The position numbers and the translations under genes are program-made. This document shows, one piece after another, positions 51,656-59,571 of a stretch of 64,000 bases of DNA (positions within the stretch are counted from its first letter, which is position 1; each line of letters begins with the position of its first letter). Source of the stretch: Flavilitoribacter nigricans DSM 23189 = NBRC 102662 (GTDB lineage: Bacteria > Bacteroidota > Bacteroidia > Chitinophagales > Saprospiraceae). The DNA lies in NCBI RefSeq assembly GCF_002646595.1, contig NZ_PDUD01000024.1:124001-188000 (forward strand). Reading direction: 5' to 3'. Under the pieces are notes generated by a model. It did not search any database, had not been told where the DNA came from, and worked only from the letters and a program-made list of their open reading frames with translations.

Positions 51656-52996
51656 ATGAAAATTCTCAAATTCGGAGGGACGTCAGTAGGAAGTGCGGAA
51701 AGAATGCGTGCTGTTGCCGAGCTGATTCACGATGACCAACCGAAAATTGTGGTTTTATCTGCTGTTTCCGGCACAACGAATAAATTAGTTGCACTCGCCG
51801 ATTCCCTGCTGCAAGGCAAACGGGAACAGGCGACCGCCCAATTGGGTGAACTGGAGAAAGAATATAGAAAATTTGTTGATGAACTTCTGCCTTCGGCTTT
51901 TTACCAGCGCCGGGCGGAGATGGTCCTCAGCACCATCTGGGACCAGATCCGGAGTCTGACACAAAAAGAGTTTATCCCTAGTTACGAAAAGGTAATCCTG
52001 GCGCAGGGAGAACTGATCTCCACGGAATTGTTCCACCTTTATCTGGAGAGTCAGTCCGTTCCTTCCCGCCTGCTGCCTGCTCTTGATTTTATGCGTACAG
52101 ATGAGCAGGGAGACCCCGATTTGTCCTACATCCTGGAGGAACTAGAGCATCTCTTAAGTGACAGAACGGGTGTCCCCTACTTTATCACTCAAGGATATAT
52201 TTGCCGCAACTGCAATGGCGAGATCGATAACCTCCAACGCGGTGGCAGCGACTATTCCGCCACCCTGATCGGTGCCGCTCTGGAAGCGGATGAAATTCAG
52301 ATCTGGACGGATATCGACGGCATTCACAATAACGATCCACGGATTGTAGACAAAACTTTCCCGCTGCGGAAAGTGTCTTACCGCGAAGCCGCCGAGCTGG
52401 CGTACTTCGGTGCGAAAATCCTGCATCCTACCTGTGTGATCCCGGCCGAACAGGCCCAGGTGCCGATCCGCCTGAAAAATACTTTCGCGCCCGAAGCTCC
52501 GGGTACGCTGATCTCTTCCGAAGGTTCCGGCCGCAGCATTACTGCGATTGCCGCCAAAGACGGCGTTACTGCCATCAAGATCCGTTCGGGCCGCATGATG
52601 AACGCCTACGGCTTCCTGCGCCAGGTATTCAGCGTATTTGAGCAGTTTCAGACGCCGATCGATATGATCACCACCTCCGAGGTGGCCGTCTCTCTAACGA
52701 TTGACAATAATACTTATCTGGATGCGATCATCGGGGCTCTGGAGCCTTTCGGTGAAGTGAGTTACGAGACCGAGCAAACTATTATTTGTATCGTTGGCGA
52801 TCATCTGCATCGCCAGACGGGCTTCACCCGCGATATTTTCGATGCGCTGGAAGACATCCCACTGCGGATGGTTTCCTACGGTGGTAGCAACAACAACCTG
52901 TCCATTCTGGTGGCGAGCTCCTACAAAAAGCTGGCCCTGAAATCTCTGAATGCACAGTTGTTCGGCCAGCGCCTTTCAGTTGGAGAACATGTTTAG
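51656..52996 (+). CDS. lysC: Aspartate kinase
   Basis: 446 residues from the ATG at 51656. The kinase signature MKILKFGGTSVGSAERM opens the protein; LAQGELIST, GYICRNCNGEIDNLQRGGSD and WTDIDGIHNNDPRI form the ATP/aspartate site. Two C-terminal ACT domains (about 300-446; VTAIKIRSGRMMNAYGFLRQ, RMVSYGGSNNNLSILV) should bind lysine or threonine for feedback. It phosphorylates aspartate, the first step to lysine, threonine and methionine. It is monofunctional, with no homoserine dehydrogenase part. A terminator follows. Confidence 0.95.
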   Translation: MKILKFGGTSVGSAERMRAVAELIHDDQPKIVVLSAVSGTTNKLVALADSLLQGKREQATAQLGELEKEYRKFVDELLPSAFYQRRAEMVLSTIWDQIRSLTQKEFIPSYEKVILAQGELISTELFHLYLESQSVPSRLLPALDFMRTDEQGDPDLSYILEELEHLLSDRTGVPYFITQGYICRNCNGEIDNLQRGGSDYSATLIGAALEADEIQIWTDIDGIHNNDPRIVDKTFPLRKVSYREAAELAYFGAKILHPTCVIPAEQAQVPIRLKNTFAPEAPGTLISSEGSGRSITAIAAKDGVTAIKIRSGRMMNAYGFLRQVFSVFEQFQTPIDMITTSEVAVSLTIDNNTYLDAIIGALEPFGEVSYETEQTIICIVGDHLHRQTGFTRDIFDALEDIPLRMVSYGGSNNNLSILVASSYKKLALKSLNAQLFGQRLSVGEHV

Positions 52997-53023
52997 AGCA
53001 TACTAGTCTTAAAACCCATAGTA

Positions 53024-53057
53024 CCCCGATGGATAGATTCTATTCATCGGGGTTTTT
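53024..53057 (+). terminator. Rho-independent terminator of lysC
   Basis: A 13-bp stem (CCCCGATGGATAG with CTATTCATCGGGG, one G:U pair) with loop ATT, followed by TTTTTATT. Confidence 0.92.
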
Positions 53058-53159
53058 ATTTGGAGTCGATTCGGCTTGGGAATGAGCCTAGAAGGACCAT
53101 AGGCATCCGGATCCGCGTAAGTACCGATCCCATTATCCTGCATTTCCGCACTTGGGGAT

Positions 53160-53858
53160 CTATTTTTGGGAATTACTCCCTACCGTGAATTGGTAATAAT
53201 CGTACACCAGCAGAAGGCTGTCCTCCATGTAGTGGCGCTCCTCATCCAGGCGGGCGCGGTGCAGGGCGAGCAAATCCTCTTCTTTTTGCATCAGTTTGAA
53301 TAAAGTCCGGGAGATCTTGCAGAAGCGTTCAAAATCATCGAACTGCGGCAGGTTTCGCGTACCCAGTATTTCCAGCAGGCGCACAAAAGCCGGTCCTTCA
53401 TACAGGGTATACTCCGCCGGATAACGCATCGCCAGGTAGAATGAGATCATCTGGTAGCCGTCATCGTGGTAATGGTTGTTATCAATACTCCGGGGATGTT
53501 TGCGTTTGTATTCCTGCAACAGCTGGTCGCAGTGGAATACGAAGCGATCCACCCGGCCGCTGATCTCCGTCCGCTCGTTGAAAAGATCCTTAAACACCTG
53601 TCGCAAATAATTATCTTCCAGACTCATGAAGCCAAGCATCATCTGTTTGGGTTCGTAATTCTCCCGCCGCCAGTGCCGACGCGTGTGCTTACTCTGCAAA
53701 CTTCGATCGTACATCTCCGCCAGATCTTCGGCATCCAGATCCCAGTTATCCTGAAAATGTTGCTGAATTTCCCAAAGGTAGATCCGCTCGTGGGCATCCG
53801 GGCCGCTCAGGAATTTGCGGTAGGCCTGAAATGATTCCTGTATTTTGGTGACTTGCAT
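53160..53858 (-). CDS. Unknown protein resembling the N-terminal domain of McrB-like AAA proteins
   Basis: 232 residues, no signal peptide. The sequence HERIYLWEIQQHFQDNWDLD and AEDLAEMYDRSLQSK, followed by FMSLEDNYLRQVFKDLFNER, ISFYLAMRYPAEYTLYEGPA and FCKISRTLFKLMQKEEDLLA, recalls the N-terminal region of McrB-type restriction-related AAA proteins of Bacteroidota, which is followed there by a GTPase/AAA motor. Here no motor or nuclease is encoded in the chain or next to it. The resemblance is from memory and needs a profile search. Otherwise hypothetical. Confidence 0.6.
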   Translation of the reverse strand: MQVTKIQESFQAYRKFLSGPDAHERIYLWEIQQHFQDNWDLDAEDLAEMYDRSLQSKHTRRHWRRENYEPKQMMLGFMSLEDNYLRQVFKDLFNERTEISGRVDRFVFHCDQLLQEYKRKHPRSIDNNHYHDDGYQMISFYLAMRYPAEYTLYEGPAFVRLLEILGTRNLPQFDDFERFCKISRTLFKLMQKEEDLLALHRARLDEERHYMEDSLLLVYDYYQFTVGSNSQK

Positions 53859-53950
53859 CCCGTTCGGTTTATGCCGCGAATCTATGAATTCATGGAGTAC
53901 TTTTAGGCCAAATTTCCCTTAATTTGTTGAAGTCGGCCAAACTCATATCC

Positions 53951-55915
53951 ATGAAGGTAACTGCTTTCCTCATAATTTTCCTGCTGTTTTCATTCCGGAC
54001 AGGACATGCATCCACTTATCCGGATAGCCTGCGTACCCTGATCCGCCACAGCGAAGACCCGCCGGAAAAACTCCGCCTGCTACTGGATCTGAGCGATTAC
54101 CTGCGGATGCGCAAAAATGATAGTACACTCGTTTTGGCCCAGCAGGCCGAGGCCTTGGCGATGGAACTGGAAGATTACGAAAGCGCACTGGCGGCCACAG
54201 CTACCCGCGCACTCTTTTACCACAGTATCGGAGATGCGGAGAACGCTAAAACGATCCTACTGACAGCTCTTCGCAATGCGAATGCCTGGGCGGTATCCGA
54301 TATGATCCCGGTGCTGCAAAACAATCTGGCCCTGATCTACCGGCGCGAGGGCCAGCGGGATTCTGCTTTCTACTACTGGTCCGAAGCGGAGAAGTATTAT
54401 GAGGCCCAGGTAGATCTTCCCTACGAAGTATGGAGGATCTACCTGGGCATGGGCAACCTCTACTGGGAACGAAATGACCTGGAAAATGCCGAACGCTATC
54501 TGCGCAAAGCCTACGATCTGACCGCCGACCGGAATAAGGCCGTAGACTTCGGATTTGTGCTTTTCCAGATCGCCGACTTCTATTTTTCCACCGACCAGTT
54601 CGCGCAACTGGCGGAAATGAAAACCATCTGGGACGAAAGACAGGCCAAACGCAGGACCGCCCGGGAACTCATGGAGCTTCCGGAACATACCAGCCTCTTA
54701 TATCTTTTCGGGGAGATCAAACCCGATATCATTCCCCGCCTGGAACGGGCCGCCGCTTTTTATCGCCAGTCAGGCAAACTTTTTAACGAAGCCTGGACAC
54801 TGGAAAACCTGGGATTTTACCTGCACCGCGAAGGTCAATACGAGCGGGCAATCGATATTTTGGAAGGCGTACTGCCGGTTTACCGGGAGGCCAACCGCAC
54901 CGTGCGGGCCGGCACCGTCCAGTACGAACTGTATAAACTCTATAAGGCTACGGGCCAGGTGGAAAATGCCCTGCAAAACCTGGAGGAATACACCACGCTG
55001 AAAGACAGCCTTCGCTCCGAAGAGATCGAGAATAATCTGGCCGATCTGCAGGTACAGTACCAGACCGAAAAACAGGAACAACAACTGCGGATACAGGAAC
55101 TGGAACTGGAACAAAAAACGCAACAGCTGAATGTTTTTCTCATTGCCACCATTGTACTGGCGATCCTGGCTTTCACCATATTTTTCGGCTACCGGCAGCG
55201 GCTGCAGACCAACCGGCAGCTCAGCGCCCAGGCCAGCGAGATCCAGGCTCAGAAGATCCGGCAGCTCGAACAGGATAATCAACTGCTCTCCCTCAATGCC
55301 ATGATCGAAGGGCAGGAAAGCGAACGGATGCGCATCGCCCAGGACCTCCACGACGGGATCGGAGGATTGCTCACCACGGTCAAAGCCCACTTCTACGCTA
55401 TTCAGGAACAGGTCGATAAATTACAACAACTCAATATCTACCAAAGGACCAACGAACTGATCGATGAAGCTTGCGTCGAAGTCCGGCGGATCTCCCAGAA
55501 TATGATGCCGCGGGCACTGCAATTGCTCGGCTTACAGGGCGCCATTGAGGATCTGGCGACCCAACTGAGGCAAAAGGGAATGAACTGTGAGCTGGAGATC
55601 ATCGGGCTGTCGGATGATCTCGGCCGGCCGCGCAAGGTCATGTTATTCCGGATCATCCAGGAACTTTGTAACAACATCAGTAAACACGCCGGCGCCAGTC
55701 AGGTCTTTATCCAGTTGCTCCAGCACGGGCAGGAGATCAGCCTCATTGTGGAGGATGACGGTCGGGGATTTAATTACCAGGCGATTGCCGGTAAAACACC
55801 TTCCCTGGGTCTGAAAAATATCGCATCGCGGGTAAAATTCCTGAAGGGCAGCTGGGATGTGGACAGCGTACCCGGAGAAGGTACCACCGTCATGATCCGG
55901 ATCCCGCTGGATTAG
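53951..55915 (+). CDS. TPR-containing sensor histidine kinase (NarL-type partner)
   Basis: 654 residues from the ATG at 53951. After a signal peptide (FLIIFLLFSFRTGHAS) come about 330 residues of TPR repeats that should face the periplasm (NAKTILLTALRNANAW, WRIYLGMGNLYWERNDLENA). A coiled coil (QVQYQTEKQEQQLRIQELEL), one span (VFLIATIVLAILAFTIFFGY), then a HisKA_3 domain with IAQDLHDGIGGLLT, where His467 is phosphorylated, follow. The ATPase domain ends DDGRGFNY and GLKNIASRVKFLKG. The layout is common in Bacteroidota. Its regulator is the NarL-type gene downstream, beyond a mobile-like element. Confidence 0.92.
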   Translation: MKVTAFLIIFLLFSFRTGHASTYPDSLRTLIRHSEDPPEKLRLLLDLSDYLRMRKNDSTLVLAQQAEALAMELEDYESALAATATRALFYHSIGDAENAKTILLTALRNANAWAVSDMIPVLQNNLALIYRREGQRDSAFYYWSEAEKYYEAQVDLPYEVWRIYLGMGNLYWERNDLENAERYLRKAYDLTADRNKAVDFGFVLFQIADFYFSTDQFAQLAEMKTIWDERQAKRRTARELMELPEHTSLLYLFGEIKPDIIPRLERAAAFYRQSGKLFNEAWTLENLGFYLHREGQYERAIDILEGVLPVYREANRTVRAGTVQYELYKLYKATGQVENALQNLEEYTTLKDSLRSEEIENNLADLQVQYQTEKQEQQLRIQELELEQKTQQLNVFLIATIVLAILAFTIFFGYRQRLQTNRQLSAQASEIQAQKIRQLEQDNQLLSLNAMIEGQESERMRIAQDLHDGIGGLLTTVKAHFYAIQEQVDKLQQLNIYQRTNELIDEACVEVRRISQNMMPRALQLLGLQGAIEDLATQLRQKGMNCELEIIGLSDDLGRPRKVMLFRIIQELCNNISKHAGASQVFIQLLQHGQEISLIVEDDGRGFNYQAIAGKTPSLGLKNIASRVKFLKGSWDVDSVPGEGTTVMIRIPLD

Positions 55916-55931
55916 GTCCCCACCTTCGGCC

Positions 55932-56117
55932 CAGGGCTGTTCAGTTCTATAAAAACGCAATGCGAATTTTTCAATTACAAGGTCAAGCACAATAGCAATA
56001 GCAAGCAAAAGGCAGCTTTCTGCTCCAATTTTGACCTTTTCGCCTGATTTTGAGTTATTTGAAATTGCTATTGCCATTGAAATTGCCATTTTTATTTTTA
56101 ATAACTGAACAGCCCTA
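55932..56117. mobile_element. MITE-like element with inverted ends and 12-bp flanking direct repeat (copy 1)
   Basis: The ends AGGGCTGTTCAGTT (55933-55946) and AACTGAACAGCCCT (56103-56116) are perfect 14-bp inverted repeats. The 12-bp sequence CCACCTTCGGCC stands directly outside on both sides (55920-55931 and 56118-56129), as expected for a target duplication. The interior is AT-rich with repeated GCAAT/AATTGC units and no transposase. Its middle (AAAGGCAGCTTTCTGCTCCA) aligns with the element at 62252-62429. It lies 4 bp after the kinase stop codon plus the repeat. Confidence 0.7.
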
Positions 56118-56335
56118 CCACCTTCGGCCGGCTGCCGTCTAAAATCTCCGCAACGACAGGGACCGGCCACCAAAAATCCAGATCACTGCGCGGGCCAATT
56201 TCCTTATTCCCTTGCGTTTTTTCTTTGTATTGCTCTGTCAGGGTGTTATTTTTACCGTCGAACTGATCCCTTTGCAGTCAATTTGGAACCCGGTTGATTT
56301 CACCTATCTTCCCACCCCTCACTGGAGCCGATAAT

Positions 56336-56986
56336 ATGATCAAGAAAATCCTTATTGCCGATGATCACCAGTTGGTGATCGATGGTATCAAGTTGATGTT
56401 ATCTACAGAGACTGATCTGGAATGTGTGGCCGATGCGCACTCCGGACAGGAGGTATTGGACTATCTGCAAAATAAGCCGGTAGACATGGTGATCCTGGAT
56501 ATCAACATGCCGGACCTGAACGGCGTGGAAACCTGCCGGATCCTGCAGCGGGACTATCCGGAGGTAAAGGTGCTGGCCCTTTCTATGCTGAAAGAAGCCA
56601 GTCTGATCAAACTGATGCTCAAGAACGGTGCTCATGCCTACGTACTGAAACACGCGGGCAAGGAGGAAGTAATTCAGGCCATCCGCAAGGTTTTTGCGGG
56701 GCAAAATTACTACAGCGAGGAAGTTTCGGAGATCATCATGGCCAGTCTGGCCGGTCAATCCACCAAAGAAAAACCCCAATCGCCATTTCCCCAGCTCAGC
56801 CGCCGGGAAAAGCAGGTACTCCGGCTCATTGTCGATGAATTTACCACCGCGGAGATTGCCGAAAAGCTCCACATCAGTTTTGGTACGGTCGAGACCCACC
56901 GCCGGAATATCCTCATCAAACTGGGCGCCCGGAATACCGCGGGTCTCGTACGCACCGCTATCGAATACGGCCTGCTGGAAGATTGA
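56336..56986 (+). CDS. NarL/LuxR-type response regulator
   Basis: 216 residues from the ATG at 56336, where the receiver starts (MIKKILIADDHQLVIDGIKL). The phosphorylated residue is Asp55 in VILDINMPDLNG; LALSMLKEA and VLKHAGKEE supply the conserved Ser/Thr and Lys. The DNA-binding domain is LSRREKQVLRLIVDEFTTAE then IAEKLHISFGTVETHRRNIL. It is the probable partner of the TPR histidine kinase 420 bp upstream. The inserted element between them suggests it now depends on its own promoter or read-through. Confidence 0.93.
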   Translation: MIKKILIADDHQLVIDGIKLMLSTETDLECVADAHSGQEVLDYLQNKPVDMVILDINMPDLNGVETCRILQRDYPEVKVLALSMLKEASLIKLMLKNGAHAYVLKHAGKEEVIQAIRKVFAGQNYYSEEVSEIIMASLAGQSTKEKPQSPFPQLSRREKQVLRLIVDEFTTAEIAEKLHISFGTVETHRRNILIKLGARNTAGLVRTAIEYGLLED

Positions 56987-57042
56987 CTGATCATCCGACC
57001 AGCAAATATAGTACCGAACATTGAAAATTAAGAATGCTTGTC

Positions 57043-57215
57043 TTCACCGCCAAGGCCGCAAAGCCGCAAAGTTTTACAATGCCTTCTTTCGAAAAAATTT
57101 GCATCAGCAAATTTTTCGATTTTAGCGACTTCAACGGTTAAGAATGCAAAGCTTAGAGATTTTGCCGACTTCAAAATCTCTAACAAGCTTAGCGTCTTGG
57201 CGGCTTTGCGGTGAA
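57043..57215. repeat. Structured palindromic intergenic repeat
   Basis: Outer arms TTCACCGCCAAGGCCGCAAA (57043) and GCGGCTTTGCGGTGAA (57200-57215) are inverted copies. Inside are two hairpins: TCGAAAAAATTTGC/GCAAATTTTTCGA (57089-57119) and AGAGATTTTG/CAAAATCTCT (57155-57181). The 65-codon ORF here is a by-product. A partial relative lies at 6228-6301. It separates the regulator gene from the convergent aldo/keto reductase. Confidence 0.7.
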
Positions 57216-57285
57216 ATTCATTCATTTCTGGGTTTCGATTATCAACTATGAATGTTCCTCCCTAAATTTGATCATCGAATAATCA

Positions 57286-58326
57286 TCAAGGTGCCGGATT
57301 CGGAATACTATCGTGTACTTCATTGATCGCTTTCAGTACCTCTTCGCTCAATTCCAGTTCGTAACTATCGATATTTTCTTTGAGCTGTTCCATATTGGTC
57401 GCACCTATGATATTACTGGTCGTGAAGGGCCGGGAATTAACGAAAGCCAACGACATCTGCGCCAGGCTCAGACCGTGTGCTTCGGCGATCTTCAGGTAAC
57501 GGGCCGTGGCTTCGTGGGCCGTGGGCCGGCTGTAACGGGCCATCTGCTGGAACTGGTTGATGCGGTTGTCCGGCTGGTCCTCACCCCGGTGGTATTTCCC
57601 GCTGAGCAGGCCGAATGCCATGGGTGAATAAGCCAACAGTCCCATGTTTTCCCGGATGGCGATCTCGGAAAGTCCGATCTCAAAGGTGCGGTTCAACAAG
57701 CTGTAGGGATTCTGGATACTGACGCAGCGGGGCAGACCGTGTTGTTCAGCCAGGTTCAGCAGGCGCATAGCCCCCCAGGGTGTTTCGTTCGAAATACCGA
57801 AGTGGCGGATCTTCCCTTCGTCCACCAGTTTTTGCATGCTTTCCAGCACCTGCAGGAAATTATCTTCCCAGGGATCATTGGGATCGGCGGGGAAATCGCG
57901 AACACTGAAGCGGTTGTTTTTCCGTTCGGGCCAGTGCAACTGGTACAGGTCCACATAATCGGTCTGCAGGCGACGCAAACTACCTTCGATGGCCGTCCGG
58001 ATGGAAGCCGGTTTGAAGTCCAGTGGATTGCGAATGTACAACAGTCCCGGTGAAGGGCCGACGATCTTGGTGGCCAGGATGATCTTATCCCGGTCGCTCC
58101 GATCCTTCAGCCAGGTACCGACAATGCGCTCGGTGCTGCCCTGTGTTTCCTGGCGGCCCGGCACGGAGTACAATTCTGCAGTATCGATAAAATTAATGCC
58201 TCTCTCGAGGGCGTAATCCAGTTGCTGATGCCCTTCGGCTTCGGTGTTTTGCTCACCGAAGGTCATCGTACCGAGGCAGATCAAACTGACCTGGAGATCA
58301 GTATTGCCTAATTGACGAAATTCCAT
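57286..58326 (-). CDS. Aldo/keto reductase (Tas-like)
   Basis: 346 residues. The catalytic set appears in INFIDTAELYSVPGR, IILATKIVGP and DLYQLHWPERKN, where the His-Trp-Pro order is typical of the Tas/YajO-type NADPH-dependent group. The cofactor site is SNIIGATNMEQLKENIDSYE. It is unlike the reductase at 27501-28547 beyond the common fold. The substrate is unknown. No partner gene adjoins it. Confidence 0.9.
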   Translation of the reverse strand: MEFRQLGNTDLQVSLICLGTMTFGEQNTEAEGHQQLDYALERGINFIDTAELYSVPGRQETQGSTERIVGTWLKDRSDRDKIILATKIVGPSPGLLYIRNPLDFKPASIRTAIEGSLRRLQTDYVDLYQLHWPERKNNRFSVRDFPADPNDPWEDNFLQVLESMQKLVDEGKIRHFGISNETPWGAMRLLNLAEQHGLPRCVSIQNPYSLLNRTFEIGLSEIAIRENMGLLAYSPMAFGLLSGKYHRGEDQPDNRINQFQQMARYSRPTAHEATARYLKIAEAHGLSLAQMSLAFVNSRPFTTSNIIGATNMEQLKENIDSYELELSEEVLKAINEVHDSIPNPAP

Positions 58327-58515
58327 GAATATATTTTTGTGATATTGGGCAACCGGTAGAGGGCTCCCGTTTTTGAAGACTTTGAAATGCGAATTAAGGC
58401 ATTACTCCCGCAATTCCAAAAAATGCACCGATTTTATCGCATTAGCAGCGATCTTTCATTACATTGGTACTGCAACCATTGCTATCATTTTCCGTAGTTT
58501 ACAATAAAATCCGAT

Positions 58516-59226
58516 ATGCACCTACAACTGGCCTGCCCAAACTGTGCTACCTCCATAAAGGCTGAAAACATCAATATTACCAGTCTGGTTGCCAAATGTC
58601 ACCACTGTAACAGTGTTTTTAATTTTTCCAATAATCTGGAAGTAGCTTCCCGCAACCGGCCGGAGATCATGCTCCCCCCCGGATTTGAGGCTTACACCAC
58701 CCTCTCTTCGCTGGATATCGAATTCAGCTGGCGGCAATCGAGCAAGGGGCTTGGATTTTTTATCTTTTTCGCCCTCTTCTGGAATGGGATCCTTTCCATC
58801 TTTGTGGTTACCGCCCTGCTGACCGGAGAATTACAGATCCTGCTCTTTACCAGTGTTCACCTACTCGTAGGTATCTCGCTGATCTATTACATTCTTACCG
58901 TGCTGATGAATAAGACGTACGTCCTGGTCTCCCAGCGGGAAATACTGATCGAGCACCGGCCGCTCCGTCTGCCCTTTTATCCCAACCGCAGCATCAGCGC
59001 CATGGACCTCGACCAGCTGTACATCAGTAAATATGTAAGCAGCCGCACGAACGGCCGGCCCAATCATGCCTTTTCCGTGATCGCCCGCCTGCGTACGGGC
59101 AGTGAGATCACGCTGATCAAAGGGCTGCGCCAACCGGAGCAGGCAACCTTCATCGAGCAGCAGATCGAAAAATTCCTGCACATCGAAGACCGGGCTATGG
59201 AGGGAGAATATGGTGTGAGTATCTAA
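58516..59226 (+). CDS. Zinc-ribbon membrane protein of unknown function
   Basis: 236 residues. The N-terminus is a zinc ribbon with Cys7-x2-Cys10 and Cys28-x2-Cys31 (ACPNCATS, KCHHCNSVF). Two spans follow at about 80-125 (GFFIFFALFWNGILSIFVVT, LLFTSVHLLVGISLIYYIL). The last about 100 residues are soluble (VLVSQREILIEHRPLRLPFY, ISAMDLDQLYISKYVSSRT) and resemble a PH-like strand set. Proteins of this build occur in many Bacteroidota; no function is known. Confidence 0.78.
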   Translation: MHLQLACPNCATSIKAENINITSLVAKCHHCNSVFNFSNNLEVASRNRPEIMLPPGFEAYTTLSSLDIEFSWRQSSKGLGFFIFFALFWNGILSIFVVTALLTGELQILLFTSVHLLVGISLIYYILTVLMNKTYVLVSQREILIEHRPLRLPFYPNRSISAMDLDQLYISKYVSSRTNGRPNHAFSVIARLRTGSEITLIKGLRQPEQATFIEQQIEKFLHIEDRAMEGEYGVSI

Positions 59227-59571
59227 TCGGGCCAGAAAAAAATTATTATCTTTTTCAAAGGTAGTTGGGTAGGATTCAATCAGAAAGGAGGCCACCTGTA
59301 CGGCCGGCCTCCCCGGAGGACAAATAATTACCTGAATTTTTGGAGGGACTTATGATTTAATAACAAACGGGTTAGCTCTTTTGCACAAATTTTAAAACAC
59401 ATCCAGATAAAGTTATTTGCTTTGAATTATCCCTGACCTAACAGTGCCCCAAGGGAATGGTTCACGAATAATAAACAATTCTTTTTCAGGGACTTCTCAG
59501 CCGAAAAGCCCTGACTCCAATTTTCTAATTCCTATCGAACGGATCGACGACGACAAAAGCCCGGAAAAGGA
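59227..59571. other. Intergenic region between convergent genes
   Basis: It holds a GC-rich hairpin (GGAGGCC at 59287 with GGCCTCC at 59306), followed on the minus strand by TTTC, and a weaker one (TCAGGG/CCCTGA near 59488-59516). These may terminate transcription. No ORF is supported. Confidence 0.45.

Noticed and set aside
55643-56173. 176-codon minus-strand ORF
   Set aside because: It spans the kinase gene's end and the MITE-like element; its AIAIAI stretch comes from the element's GCAATT repeats.
57028-57225. 65-codon ORF
   Set aside because: It lies wholly inside the palindromic repeat.
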